The position numbers and the translations under genes were made by a program. The notes below the pieces were generated by a model that was not told the origin of the DNA, made no database searches, and saw only the letters and a program-made list of their open reading frames with translations. From assembly GCF_023660105.1 (NCBI RefSeq), contig NZ_JAMHGA010000044.1:218409-282408 (forward strand): a DNA stretch of 64,000 bases, read 5' to 3'. Shown here piece after piece: positions 18,013 to 26,694 of this stretch (positions are counted from its first letter, which is position 1; each line of letters begins with the position of its first letter). The stretch comes from Desulfovibrio aminophilus. Lineage in GTDB: Bacteria; Desulfobacterota; Desulfovibrionia; Desulfovibrionales; Desulfovibrionaceae.

Positions 18013-19715
18013 CTAGCGCAGGGCCAGCCGGACTCTCGTCATGTCCGGGGCCTCGAAGGATGAAAAGAAACGCCGCATGTCCTCCTCCCGGCCTTCCACG
18101 AGGACCGGGCCTTCCGACGCATCGGGGACGGACCTTCCGGTCAGCAGCCCGGCCAGGAAACCGCGCCCCAGGCGGGCGACGAAATCCGGGTGCTCGGGAC
18201 GGCGGGAATGAAATTGGGCCACGCCGCGCCGGATCTCCAGGCCGCATTCCCCGGGAGCGTCCACGAACTCGAAGGCCCCGACCAGATGCGTCTCCAGGGT
18301 CCGTTCGGAGGCCAGGCGCGGCCCCAGGGCCTCCACCAGGACCTCGGGCCGCAGGCCGGAGAGTCCGGGTCGCCGCCGGAGGCGTCGCGCTCCAGCCTGC
18401 CCTCCAGCTCCAGGGCCGCGGTCATGTACCAGTGGCGGGGCTGGATGGCGGTCTCGGCCTGGCCCACCGCGCGCAGGGCCCGGGCCTTGAGCCGCCGGGA
18501 CTCCATGTCCAGGATGTTCAGCCGGATGGCCAGGGTGGTCAGCTCGGCCGCCCATTGCGGGTCGCCGCTGTCCAGGGCCTGGCGGGCGGCGGTGAGCACC
18601 GCCTCCCGGCCGCCCATGAGGGCCACCAGGCGCGCGGCCGCCAAGGTCGGCGGCGTGGCCCGCAGGGTCGTGGGGTCGCCCAGGAAGAAGCCCAGCTCGC
18701 CCTGGTAGATTTCGCGCACATGGTCGGCCACGCTCCCGTAGAACTCGCCCAGCCAGGGGTGTTCCGCCAGGTGCGGCGGCAGCTTGACCAGCCCGGCCAG
18801 TTCGTCGGGCGTGTGCCCCCGGTTCATGAACCGCAGGGTCTGGTCGTGGACGTACTGGATGGCGTCGCGGTAGGCGGTGAGGAGCTCGCCCACGGCCTTG
18901 CGCCCGGACACCGGCCTGCCGTGGGACGGGGCCAGGTGCTCCGCCGGAAACTCCCGCAGCGCGTCCAGGCTCTTGTACCAGCGGCGCGGGTCGCGGTAGC
19001 GCGTGCCCCGGATGGCGTAGAGGTTGGGGAAGCATTCGCCCTGGACCACCTCGGCGCTGCAGAGGACCTTCCAGTCCGGCAGCCAGACCACGATCTCGTC
19101 CTCGCACTCGCTGGGCGCCCAGAGCAGGTGCATGCGCACCCCGGCCACGGTGAGGTCCAGGCTCTCCCGGAAGGTCAGCGTGGGGGCCAGATAGGAGGCC
19201 CTGCGCACCCGCACGTCCGGGCCGATGCCGCAGTTGATCCGGCCCTCGGGCCCAAGCGGCAGGAAAGCGCCGAAGCAGTATGCATTGCGCAGGGACAGGA
19301 TGGGCGCTGCCCCGGCGGCCATGGTCAGACTGACGAACTCGGGCAGGCTCTCGTGGGAGACGACCTGGACCTCACCGCTCGCCACATCGCACGGGTCCAC
19401 GAATCCCCTCGCGCCGCCGATGTGGTCCGGGTGGAAATGCGTGTAGATCAGCGCCTTGACCGGTTTGTCCGTGATCTTGCGGAACTCGGCCAGGATGCTC
19501 CGGGCCTTGGTCTCGTCCTCCGTGGCGTCGACGATCACGACCCCGTCGTCGCCCACCAGGAGGATGGAGTTGGCGTCGGCGTACCCGTAGGCCAGAAAGA
19601 CCCGGTCCGTGACTTGGTAAATCGCGGGCTTCATCTTGCGGGAATGCGCGGTGAGGCCCGGCGGAACCAGGGGGGAGTCCTCATCGTAGACGGGGCAGAA
19701 CGGGTTGGTCGGCAT
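18013..19715 (-). CDS. Alkyl sulfatase-type metallo-beta-lactamase hydrolase, frameshifted near the 3' end
   Basis: Resembles the SdsA1/BDS1 alkyl sulfatases, zinc enzymes that release sulfate from alkyl sulfates. The first about 450 residues read in one frame and contain the zinc motif THFHPDHIGG (His 93, 95, Asp 97, His 98), the alkyl-sulfatase segment SYLAPTLTFRESLDL, and the helical dimer domain. Near 18361-18395 the frame breaks. The continuation, with an SCP2-like C-terminus (GLSGLRPEVLVEALGPRLAS onward), is in a frame that needs one extra base, and runs to a stop at 18013. A missing G in the CCCGG run near 18365-18369 would restore it. As read, translation continues out of frame to 18141. 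It may be a sequencing error or a real truncation. The protein lacks a signal peptide and is the last gene of the OsmC/Dsr-like operon. Confidence 0.75.
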
Positions 19716-19759
19716 GCGGCTTCCTCATCGGCAGGCGGGGCGGTCCGCCCCGGGGACAA

Positions 19760-19791
19760 CCGGCGCGGCCCCTGCCGGAGGGCCGCGCCGG
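19760..19791 (-). other. Intercistronic hairpin between the DsrF-like and alkyl sulfatase genes
   Basis: Perfect 12-base stem CCGGCGCGGCCC / GGGCCGCGCCGG with an 8-base loop and no T-run. It starts 45 bases before the alkyl sulfatase ATG. It may stabilise the upstream message or attenuate the downstream gene. Confidence 0.6.
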
Positions 19792-19806
19792 AAGGCGCGT
19801 CAACGC

Positions 19807-20145
19807 TCAGTAGACGTTGACGCTGTCGGAATCCTCAAGAATCCCGGCGAGCTCTCCGTCGCCGAGGACGTCCACGCCCTCGAAACCGAACTCGGCGGCG
19901 GCGATGCCGCGCTGCTCGGCGCAGGCGCCCAGGCAGGCCAGGCGGCCGTCGTTCTCCTGGAAGGCGGTGATCATGTTGCGCAGATACTCCGGCAGGCGGC
20001 CGATCAGGGCGTGGACCCCCTCGCCGAGGAGCACGAGGGTGGTCTCATAGCCGCCGGCCTGCGCGGCGTAGGCGGCGCGCACGCCCAGGGCCATGCGCTC
20101 GTCGCCCAGGGCATGCCGGATGATGATGCTCACGGTGCTGATCAT
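19807..20145 (-). CDS. DsrF/TusC-like sulfur relay family protein
   Basis: 112 residues, the usual size. Family members form ring complexes that carry persulfide sulfur. The N-terminal strand-helix unit TVSIIIRHALGDERMALGVRAAYAA fits the DsrE/F fold, and RLACLGACAEQRGI holds Cys 71 and Cys 75 where the family's reactive cysteine lies. It follows the DsrE-like gene by 20 bases and has a GAGGA ribosome site. DsrE, F and H assignments in this cluster rest on fold-level resemblance and gene order, and the partner enzymes (DsrC, TusA) are not in the window. Confidence 0.72.
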   Translation of the reverse strand: MISTVSIIIRHALGDERMALGVRAAYAAQAGGYETTLVLLGEGVHALIGRLPEYLRNMITAFQENDGRLACLGACAEQRGIAAAEFGFEGVDVLGDGELAGILEDSDSVNVY

Positions 20146-20165
20146 ATGGTCGTATTCCTCCGCTC

Positions 20166-20561
20166 TCAGCCGCCCAGGGTGAAGCCCACGTCGGACGTCA
20201 TCCAGAACTTGGTCAGCGAGGTGCCGACGTTGCCGCGCTGGACGCCGTCCAGGTAGGCGCAGCCCTCGGTTCCCCGGCCGTATTCCGTGGTGTGGCAGGT
20301 GTGCAGGACCGCTCCCTTGGCCGCCAGGGCCTCCAGGCGGTCGGCCAGGCGGAAGCCGTCCATGAAGGCGGTCAGGGCGTCGTTCATGCCCCGCTCGCCG
20401 GTCCAGGCGACTTCCTTGTTGGCCATGTTGCAGCCGTTGCCGTAGAGGAACACGTTCACGCCGTGCCCCTCGTCCAGGGCCGCCTCGGCGAAGCGGATCA
20501 TGAAGTCCGCGTTGCCGTTCTCCAGCGCGCCCGAGAGCATGGTGATGGTGATGGTGGACAT
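20166..20561 (-). CDS. DsrE/TusD-like sulfur relay family protein
   Basis: 131 residues. The start STITITMLSGALENGNADFMIRFAEAALDEGH is a DsrE-fold beta-alpha unit, and VLHTCHTTEYGRG puts Cys 89 at the position of the persulfide-carrying cysteine. Cys 44 and Cys 101 are additional. A GGAGAAA ribosome site precedes the ATG. It lies 8 bases after the DsrH-like gene. In known dsrEFH and tusDCB operons the E/D gene comes first; here the H-like gene precedes it. Confidence 0.75.
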   Translation of the reverse strand: MSTITITMLSGALENGNADFMIRFAEAALDEGHGVNVFLYGNGCNMANKEVAWTGERGMNDALTAFMDGFRLADRLEALAAKGAVLHTCHTTEYGRGTEGCAYLDGVQRGNVGTSLTKFWMTSDVGFTLGG

Positions 20562-20569
20562 GGTTTCTC

Positions 20570-20848
20570 CTACAGGCTCAGGACCTTGCCGTGTTCCAGG
20601 ACCAAGTCCACGATGTCCGGCATCTCGGCGGTCGCGCAGTGGCCGCCGGGCTCGATGCCGCGCTCAGCCAGGGCCTGGGCCTCGGCATGGACGCCGTCGA
20701 AGTTCCACTCCGCCAGCCGCGAGGCCATGGCCTCGCGGGCCAAGTAGACGCCGTCGCCGATGAGCAGCAGCTCCTTGTCCGCGTCGCCCGCCAGGAACGG
20801 CACGACGCGCAGGGCTCCCGCCTCGGCCTTGTCCAGAAGAAAGAGCAT
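20570..20848 (-). CDS. DsrH/TusB-like sulfur relay family protein
   Basis: 92 residues, the family size. LFLLDKAEAGALRVVPFLAGDADKELLLIGDGVYLA resembles the DsrH/TusB core, and a single cysteine lies in GGHCATAEMPD. The gene is tightly packed: 7 bases after OsmC and 8 before the DsrE-like gene. It probably completes a heteromeric sulfur carrier with the next two genes. Assignment is by fold resemblance and context. Confidence 0.68.
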   Translation of the reverse strand: MLFLLDKAEAGALRVVPFLAGDADKELLLIGDGVYLAREAMASRLAEWNFDGVHAEAQALAERGIEPGGHCATAEMPDIVDLVLEHGKVLSL

Positions 20849-20855
20849 GCCGACC

Positions 20856-21287
20856 TCACTTGGCCTCGATGTTGTAGTCGAGCTCCAGGCCGTTCTCCAG
20901 GGAGTAGGTCAGGAGCGAACCGCGCAGGAGCACGCCGCGCACGGACTCGAAGGCCGCGCGGTCGGCCTCGGCCACCTCGCTCTCCACATTCATCTCGATA
21001 TGGGTGTAGCGGGTCCGCAGATGGTCGTCCTTCTCCTTGGTGCTCTCGGCCGTGGCCACGATGGGCGACACGCGCGACACGCCGCGCGCCTTCAGATCGT
21101 TGGCCATGGTGTTCACGAAGCAGGTCAGCGCGGCGGCCAGGAGCAGGCGCGCGCCCATATGCTCCTCGGCCTGGGCCGCCTCGTCCAGTTCCATGGGGTT
21201 GAACCGAATCTGGGGCAGGGCCGCGGATCCGAGATCAATGATGAATTCCCCGTTTTCCGCCCGGGTCAGGCGAACTTGCGCACCCAT
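20856..21287 (-). CDS. OsmC-family protein with a single cysteine
   Basis: 143 residues. The OsmC/Ohr fold is suggested by MELDEAAQAEEHMGARLLLAAALTCFVNTMANDLKARG, which contains the first family cysteine (Cys 56). The second active-site cysteine, normally in a CPVSNTL-like segment, is missing; the corresponding stretch reads LLTYSLENGL. A classic peroxidase mechanism is therefore unlikely, and a thiol or persulfide-binding role would suit the sulfur-relay genes that follow. It is the first gene after a sigma-54 promoter and has a CGGAGAA ribosome site. Confidence 0.78.
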   Translation of the reverse strand: MGAQVRLTRAENGEFIIDLGSAALPQIRFNPMELDEAAQAEEHMGARLLLAAALTCFVNTMANDLKARGVSRVSPIVATAESTKEKDDHLRTRYTHIEMNVESEVAEADRAAFESVRGVLLRGSLLTYSLENGLELDYNIEAK

Positions 21288-21362
21288 GCAGTGTTCTCCG
21301 TTCGATGTTGCGGGTCTCTCGCATCAGCCGTTGGATTGGGATGTCCGCGGCTTTCTCCGTTG

Positions 21363-21390
21363 GGCCGGGGGCGGCGTTCCGCCCCCGGCC
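21363..21390 (-). other. GC hairpin in the 5' leader of the OsmC/Dsr-like operon
   Basis: Perfect 12-base stem GGCCGGGGGCGG / CCGCCCCCGGCC with a CGTT loop, without a T-run. It lies between the predicted sigma-54 start site and the OsmC ATG, about 75 bases before the ATG. It may act in mRNA stability or control. The rest of the 390-base gap (21288-21677) holds the promoter and upstream repeat listed separately and no gene. Confidence 0.6.
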
Positions 21391-21460
21391 GGCAGGGAGG
21401 ATGTCTATGCCCGTCTCCCGTTTTTTACTGGAGAGCGGACAAGCGGGATGTGTGAAAGAA

Positions 21461-21476
21461 AGCACAGGCCGTGCCA
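21461..21476 (-). promoter_or_regulatory. Sigma-54 promoter of the OsmC/Dsr-like operon
   Basis: On the minus strand TGGCACGGCCTGTGCT, against consensus TGGCACG-N4-TTGC(A/T): a perfect -24 element and the invariant GC at -12 with exact spacing. Transcription would start near 21450, leaving a leader of about 160 bases. A sigma-54 activator gene lies directly upstream. Confidence 0.8.
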
Positions 21477-21558
21477 ACTTGAAGCGATTTTATAACATCA
21501 TAAAATACAATGAGTTATTCTCTTGGACACCGCGGACGGGCATCGACCGAGACAAAAA

Positions 21559-21588
21559 CGCGCACCCCAATATCTTTGGAAGTGCGCG
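21559..21588. promoter_or_regulatory. Candidate activator-binding site (inverted repeat)
   Basis: CGCGCAC and GTGCGCG, 7 bases each, face each other across 16 bases, about 85-125 bases upstream of the sigma-54 promoter, where enhancers normally lie. Extended by two bases, the arm reads AATCGCGCAC, which recurs upstream of the phosphodiesterase promoter at 30066-30075. Confidence 0.55.
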
Positions 21589-21677
21589 ATTTATATTATA
21601 TTTTACGGCAATTCGCGTTGGGTCATTTCCGCGCGATGAGCCGAAAATGTCCCGACAGGGAGTGCTCACCAGGGAGG

Positions 21678-23488
21678 CTAGGACCCGCCGATCCCCAATT
21701 TCTTCATCTTGCGGAACAGGGTCTTGCGCGGGAGCCCCAGGGCGGCGGCCACCTGGGACCGATTCCAGCCATATTGCTCCAGGGCGTCGGTGATGATCTT
21801 CCGTTCGTAGTGGGCCAACCCGTCGCGCAGGGTGCCTTCGGCGGGCAGGTCGTAGACCTTGATCTCCGGCAGGGGCCGCCCGCCTCTCTCGGCCGCGGCG
21901 AGAAAATCCAGGTGTCCGAAGGCCACGAAGCGCTCCAGCACGTTGTGCAACTCGCGCACGTTGCCCGGCCAGTCATACTCCAGGAGCAGCGCCATCTCCT
22001 TGCTCATCATGCGCCGAGGGGCGTTGAGCTTGCCCAGGATGTGCTCCACCAGATAGGGGATGTCCTCCTTCCGGTCCCGCAGGGGCGGCAGGTAGATGGG
22101 GATGATGTGCACGCGGTAGAAGAGGTCCTCGCGGAATTGCCCCTTCTGGACCATCTCGCGCAGGTTCCGGTTGGTGGCCGCGATGATCCTGAAATCCGCC
22201 CGCGTCGGCGACAGCCCGCCCACGGGGGTGTACTCGCGGGAGCCCAGGGCGCGCAGAAGCTTGGCCTGGCACCCCAGGCCGATCTCCCCCAGTTCATCCA
22301 GAAACAGGGTTCCGCCCCTGGCCTTGTCCAGCAGGCCGGGCTTGTCCGCATAGGCTCCGGTGAAGGAGCCCTTGCGGTGGCCGAAAAATTCGCTCTCGAA
22401 GAGGTCCTCGGGGATGGCCCCGCAGCTCACAGGCACGAAGGGCTTGGTGCTCTGGGCGCTCAAGCCGTGCACGGCGCGGGCCACCAATTCCTTGCCCGTG
22501 CCGGTTTCACCGTAGACGACCGTGCCGGAATCCGAGGCCGCGGCCCGCAGGATGGACTCGTAGACATCCTGCATCTTCTGGCTCCGGCCGATGATGTTGC
22601 TGAGCCGCATGCGGCAGTCGACCGAGGCCTTGAGCCGGTCGCGCTCCACCCGCAGTTCCCGCGACTCCCGCTCCATCAACTCCTCGCGGAGCTTGTACTC
22701 GGTGACGTCCATGACGAAGGAGAGCACGGCCGGACGGCCACCCAGCTCAATGGGCGTGGGGCGGCCCTCGAACCAGACCTTGCGGCCGTTCTTGTCCAGG
22801 CCGGTCCACTGGTAGCGGGCTCCGGCGTTCTGCTTGTTCAGGCTTTTGAGCAAGGCGGCGTGGCGTTCGCGCTCCTGCTCCACGAGCAGGGACGAGGCCG
22901 GATTGTTCATCAACTCGCCGAGGGAGTCATAGCCGAACATGTTGCAGAACGTCTTGTTGGCCATGACGATGATGCTGTCCACGAAGAGGCAGACCCCGGC
23001 GGGTACGTGCTCGGCCAGAACGCTCATGCCGTCGAGAATGGAGGTGCTGGCCTGCATCCAATTGGCGATGCGCTCCAGGTCGTAGAGATCCTGGATCACG
23101 CCGTTACCATGAGGATCGCTGGTCACGCGCGTGAGCAGCGGGCGCAACTCCCCCGAAGGATCCAAATAGTTGCAGACGGCCACCCATTCGCCCCCGGCTC
23201 CATGCGCCGCAGGTTCGCGGCCCCGTGGTAGGCGGTGGCGGCCTCGAAATCGTTGTCCAGGAACCAGTCGGCCAGGACGGGCTGCTGTTTGGGAAGGAAG
23301 GCGCGCCAATGCCTGCGGCCGCCGATCATCTCGGCCGCCGCGAGTCCGGTCATGCGCTCGACGCCCGCGTTCCAGCGGACGATCACGTGCGCCTTGTCCA
23401 GGGCGATCTGCCCGAGGCTCATGTCACCGAGAAACGTCTCCATGATCCTTTCCGGTTTCGGCCGAATCACTGGTGGCAGGGCCGTCAT
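21678..23488 (-). CDS. PAS-type sigma-54 transcriptional activator, interrupted by a one-base frameshift
   Basis: Enhancer-binding protein for sigma-54 RNA polymerase. The N-terminal part (start 23488, AGGAGGGAGG ribosome site) is a PAS-like sensor (GQIALDKAHVIVRWNAGVERMTG). It breaks at a run of five C on the plus strand (23191-23195). With one more base the reading MEPGGEWVAVCNYLDPSGEL continues into a second PAS domain (VCLFVDSIIVMANKTFCNMFGYDS). The AAA+ domain has Walker A GETGTGKE, the sigma-54-contact loop GSFTGA (usually GAFTGA) and Walker B GGTLFLDELGE. A Fis-type helix-turn-helix follows (SQVAAALGLPRKTLFRKMKK). It has no receiver domain, so it senses a ligand directly. The two adjacent sigma-54 promoters are its likely targets. 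Confidence 0.85.
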
Positions 23489-23544
23489 CCTCCCTCCTGG
23501 GCAAACATTCTCGACCGATTCGGATGCCCGGTCAAGCGGTGCTG

Positions 23545-23581
23545 AAACGAAGGCGGCCGGTCCCCCGCGGGGCCGGCCGCC
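23545..23581 (-). terminator. Probable terminator after the outer-membrane protein gene
   Basis: On the minus strand GGCGGCCGG and CCGGCCGCC form a 9-base stem around a GC-rich loop, followed by TTCGTTTC. It lies 15 bases after the stop codon at 23596 and before the sigma-54 activator gene. Confidence 0.6.
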
Positions 23582-23595
23582 GGGAACGCGGACCT

Positions 23596-24528
23596 CTAGT
23601 CGAAGAACGTTCCCACGTCAAAGAACTTGATGACCTTGAACATGAAGCGGTAGTCGTCGGAACCGGTCTTGGTGTTCTGGTACCAGCGCTCAAGCGGAAG
23701 CATGCCGGCCACGGCGAAGTTCACGCCCCAGGGCTTGCACTTGTACACCAGCTTGGGACCGGCATACCATTCGTAGCTGGCGTCCTTCTGCTTGCTGCCG
23801 TGGAGTTCACTCTCGTCGTTCCACTCGAAGTTGGACTCCACGCCGATGTCGAACATGGTGTTGATGGCGTAGGCATAACCAACGTTCCACCGCGCGCGGT
23901 CGCCCTTGGTGTAGTCGTGGGCTCCCTCGGTGAAGGTGGCATAGTTGACTTCCATGTCGAAGCGGTGGGAATCCAGGAAGTAGGTGGCGCCCACGCCGCC
24001 CATGAGACCCCAGGCGTCGTTGCCGATGGCGTCCACGGAATGGTCGCCCACGGAAGCGGTGGGCACGCTCCCGCCGTAATCCACGGCCAGGTAGAAGGGG
24101 TCGCCCTTGTCCTGGTTCAGGATCACGCTGTGCAACAGGATCGTGGTGTCGCCGACGCCGTAGTTGGTCCGATCCGATCCGGCCTGACGGTCCACGTGGA
24201 TGTTGTAGATCGGGGTGCTGCTACGGATGTCGAGGCCCTCCATGATGCCATAGCGCAGCTTGAAGACCTCCGTGGCCTTCTGCACCGACACGCTGTCGTT
24301 CATCTTGCCGCCGTACTTGCGGACGTTCTCGCTCTCGCCGTACTGGAAGTTGCCGCCGACACCGAGAATTCCAGCCGGCATGCCGGAACCGGACGGGCCG
24401 AAGCTGGTCCCCATCGGGGCCCACGGCCTCGGCGCGGGCGCCGGTTTCGCCGGATCGGCCGCCCAGGCGGCCGACACCAGGAGCCCCAACATGGCCAGTA
24501 CGGAGATGCCTAGCCTCAGACGTTTCAT
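23596..24528 (-). CDS. Outer-membrane protein of the MetA-pathway-of-phenol-degradation type
   Basis: 310 residues with a signal peptide (MKRLRLGISVLAMLGLLVSAAWA). The mature part alternates hydrophobic and polar residues in about a dozen beta strands and ends in VGTFFD, as expected for a barrel. It resembles the PF13557 family, whose members are thought to be channels for hydrophobic compounds. The start at 24528 follows GGAGGGAGAA. It lies about 144 bases downstream of dctQM in the same direction and could serve as the outer-membrane entry for the TRAP system. Family assignment is by resemblance only. Confidence 0.68.
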   Translation of the reverse strand: MKRLRLGISVLAMLGLLVSAAWAADPAKPAPAPRPWAPMGTSFGPSGSGMPAGILGVGGNFQYGESENVRKYGGKMNDSVSVQKATEVFKLRYGIMEGLDIRSSTPIYNIHVDRQAGSDRTNYGVGDTTILLHSVILNQDKGDPFYLAVDYGGSVPTASVGDHSVDAIGNDAWGLMGGVGATYFLDSHRFDMEVNYATFTEGAHDYTKGDRARWNVGYAYAINTMFDIGVESNFEWNDESELHGSKQKDASYEWYAGPKLVYKCKPWGVNFAVAGMLPLERWYQNTKTGSDDYRFMFKVIKFFDVGTFFD

Positions 24529-24672
24529 TTCTCCCTCCAGGTTTTGGGCGCAAGACTCCCCCCTGAGAATTTGCAACAATTTTAAATTATTACAAATTCG
24601 ACAAGAGGCGGGCGCTCACGCCCGGGTTACAGGACATTCGAACTCGCCCCGAAACGGGACGGGCACACCTCC

Positions 24673-26637
24673 CTAGAACAGCACTCCCACGAGCCAGGTG
24701 GCCATGCCCGGGAAGAAGATGAGCAGGGCCAGCATGAGCACCATGCAGAACATGAAGGGCAGGATGCCCTTGAAGATCGCCCCCATGGGCACGTCCGGCG
24801 CCACGCTGGACATGGCGAAGACGTTCACGCCCACCGGCGGGGTGATCTGCCCCATCTCCATCATGATGACCGTGATCACGCCGAACCAGATCGGATCGAA
24901 GCCCAGGGCCTTGACCGTGGGGAAGATGGTCGGCAGCGTCAGGAGGATCATGGGAATCACGTTCATGAGACAGCCGAGGATGGCGTACAGGCCAAGGATG
25001 CCCACGAGCACCACGTAACGGTTGTAGCCGTGTCCGGTGATGAGCGCGGCCATCTCGTCCGGCAGGCGGCTGGCGGCCAGGAAGTAACCCAGGATGCCCA
25101 CGCCGATGAGAATCATGAGCAGCTTGGTGGTGATGTTGGCCGTCTGGGTGAGCACGTCCTTCATCACCTTGCGGGTCACCCGCCCACGCAGGGCCAGGAT
25201 GCCGAAGGCCCCGACCACGCCCACGGCCGCGCCCTCGGTGGGGCTGAAGACGCCCACCAGGATGCCGCCGAGAATGAGCACGAAGAGCAGGACCATCCAG
25301 AGAATGCCCTTAAGGGAACCCAGCTTCACGGCCAGGGACACGCGTTCTCCGCGCGGGGCCCATTCAGGGCGAACCCGGGCGATGAGATACACGCTCAAGA
25401 TGTACATGAGCGTCAACACCACGCCCGGCACCATGCCGGCCACGAACAGCTTGCCCACCGATTCCTCGGTGACCAGGGCATAGAAGATGAAGCCCATGCT
25501 CGGGGGAATGAGGATTCCCAGCGTACCGCCCGCAGCCAGAGCGCCACAGGCCAAGCTTGAGTTGTACTTCTTGCGTTGCATCTCGGGCAGGGCCACGGAG
25601 CCCATGGTCACGGCCGTGGCCATGGAGTCGCCGCAGACCGCGGCGAAGCCCGCGCAACCCGAAAGCGCCGCCATGACCAGTCCGCCGGGCAGGTGCCCCA
25701 TCCACTTGTCGGCGGAGTCGAAGAGGTCCTTGCTGATGCCCGATTCCGAACAGAGCAGGCCCATGCAGATGAACAGGGGCGCCACGGCCAGGATGAAGCT
25801 CGCCGTGGTGGAGTACGGGGCGATGCCCAGGGTGTTGAGCGCCGGAGTCATGTTGAAGCCGATGGCCGAAAGTCCCAGGAAGCCGACCACGGCCATGGCG
25901 AAGCCGATGGGCATGCCCAGGAGCAGCAGCGAGATCATGCCGACCATCCCCGCCGCGCCGAGCCCCAACCGACTCATCTGCACCGGCAGGAGCTTGTACC
26001 AGATGGGGAAGGACAGGAACACGACCGCCAGGACCACAGTCACCAAAAGACCGAACACGGCCTTGTCCTTGAGGTTGTCGGAGATGCCGCGCAGGGTCTG
26101 ACTCAGAAGCGTGAAGACCAAAAGAAGCAGTCCGGCGGCGGCCACGGCGATGAAGACGCTCAAGGGAATCTTAAGCATGATGCTGTGTTCGCCGAGCTTG
26201 GTCATGGTCGTAAAACAGGCGCGACAGAAGACCAGCCCGAAAAAGAACGTGCAAACCAGATTATGGAAGGTGTCCAGCAGCCGCACGAAGCGCGGCGACA
26301 TCTTGCAGGTGATGAGGTCGATCTTGATGTGCCCGCCTCCCTTCTTCTGGGACCAGCCCAGGGCGAGGAAGACGATGAGCACCATGGCGTATTCCTCAAG
26401 CTCAATGATGCCTTCCAAGGACTCGGAAAAAACGAAACGGGCCAGCACATCAAAAAAGATGGGAATGGCCATGAGACCCACGGTGACGAGGCTTACCAGG
26501 AACGCCTTGTTCAGTACGGGCTCGAGCAGGGCGTCCAGGCCGTCGGCCAGCATGTCGAAGACGTTCCTCCCTTCGCGGGGAGCGCCTTCGACCGTGCAGC
26601 TGTGCGGCGGCATTTGCAACTCGGTGGCATTGCTCAT
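24673..26637 (-). CDS. dctQM: TRAP transporter fused small and large permease (DctQM)
   Basis: 654 residues. Residues about 30-185 form the DctQ-like four-helix subunit (segment LEEYAMVLIVFLALGWSQKK). The rest is DctM, with the family stretches SGCAGFAAVCGDSMATAVTMG, LAAGGTLGILIPPSMGFIFYA and QITPPVGVNVF. It imports an organic acid or similar solute with a sodium gradient, using the binding protein encoded just upstream. QM fusions are a normal TRAP variant. The substrate is unknown; the phosphodiesterase gene that starts the operon hints at a phosphate- or sulfate-ester-derived product. Confidence 0.94.
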   Translation of the reverse strand: MSNATELQMPPHSCTVEGAPREGRNVFDMLADGLDALLEPVLNKAFLVSLVTVGLMAIPIFFDVLARFVFSESLEGIIELEEYAMVLIVFLALGWSQKKGGGHIKIDLITCKMSPRFVRLLDTFHNLVCTFFFGLVFCRACFTTMTKLGEHSIMLKIPLSVFIAVAAAGLLLLVFTLLSQTLRGISDNLKDKAVFGLLVTVVLAVVFLSFPIWYKLLPVQMSRLGLGAAGMVGMISLLLLGMPIGFAMAVVGFLGLSAIGFNMTPALNTLGIAPYSTTASFILAVAPLFICMGLLCSESGISKDLFDSADKWMGHLPGGLVMAALSGCAGFAAVCGDSMATAVTMGSVALPEMQRKKYNSSLACGALAAGGTLGILIPPSMGFIFYALVTEESVGKLFVAGMVPGVVLTLMYILSVYLIARVRPEWAPRGERVSLAVKLGSLKGILWMVLLFVLILGGILVGVFSPTEGAAVGVVGAFGILALRGRVTRKVMKDVLTQTANITTKLLMILIGVGILGYFLAASRLPDEMAALITGHGYNRYVVLVGILGLYAILGCLMNVIPMILLTLPTIFPTVKALGFDPIWFGVITVIMMEMGQITPPVGVNVFAMSSVAPDVPMGAIFKGILPFMFCMVLMLALLIFFPGMATWLVGVLF

Positions 26638-26660
26638 TGACGACTTCCTTCGAAAGATAC

Positions 26661-26688
26661 GTTGGGGGGCGGCAAGCCGCCCCCCAAC
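26661..26688 (-). other. Intercistronic hairpin between dctP and dctQM
   Basis: Perfect 13-base stem GTTGGGGGGCGGC / GCCGCCCCCCAAC with an AA loop. It lies between the dctP stop (26695) and the dctQM start (26637), with only a weak T-rich tail (ATCTTTCG). Such hairpins often favour a high level of binding protein over permease. Confidence 0.7.
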
Positions 26689-26694
26689 TCCGTT

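Noticed and set aside
21235..21477. 80-codon minus-strand frame in the OsmC leader
   Set aside because: It overlaps both the sigma-54 promoter and the OsmC start and shows no coding signature.
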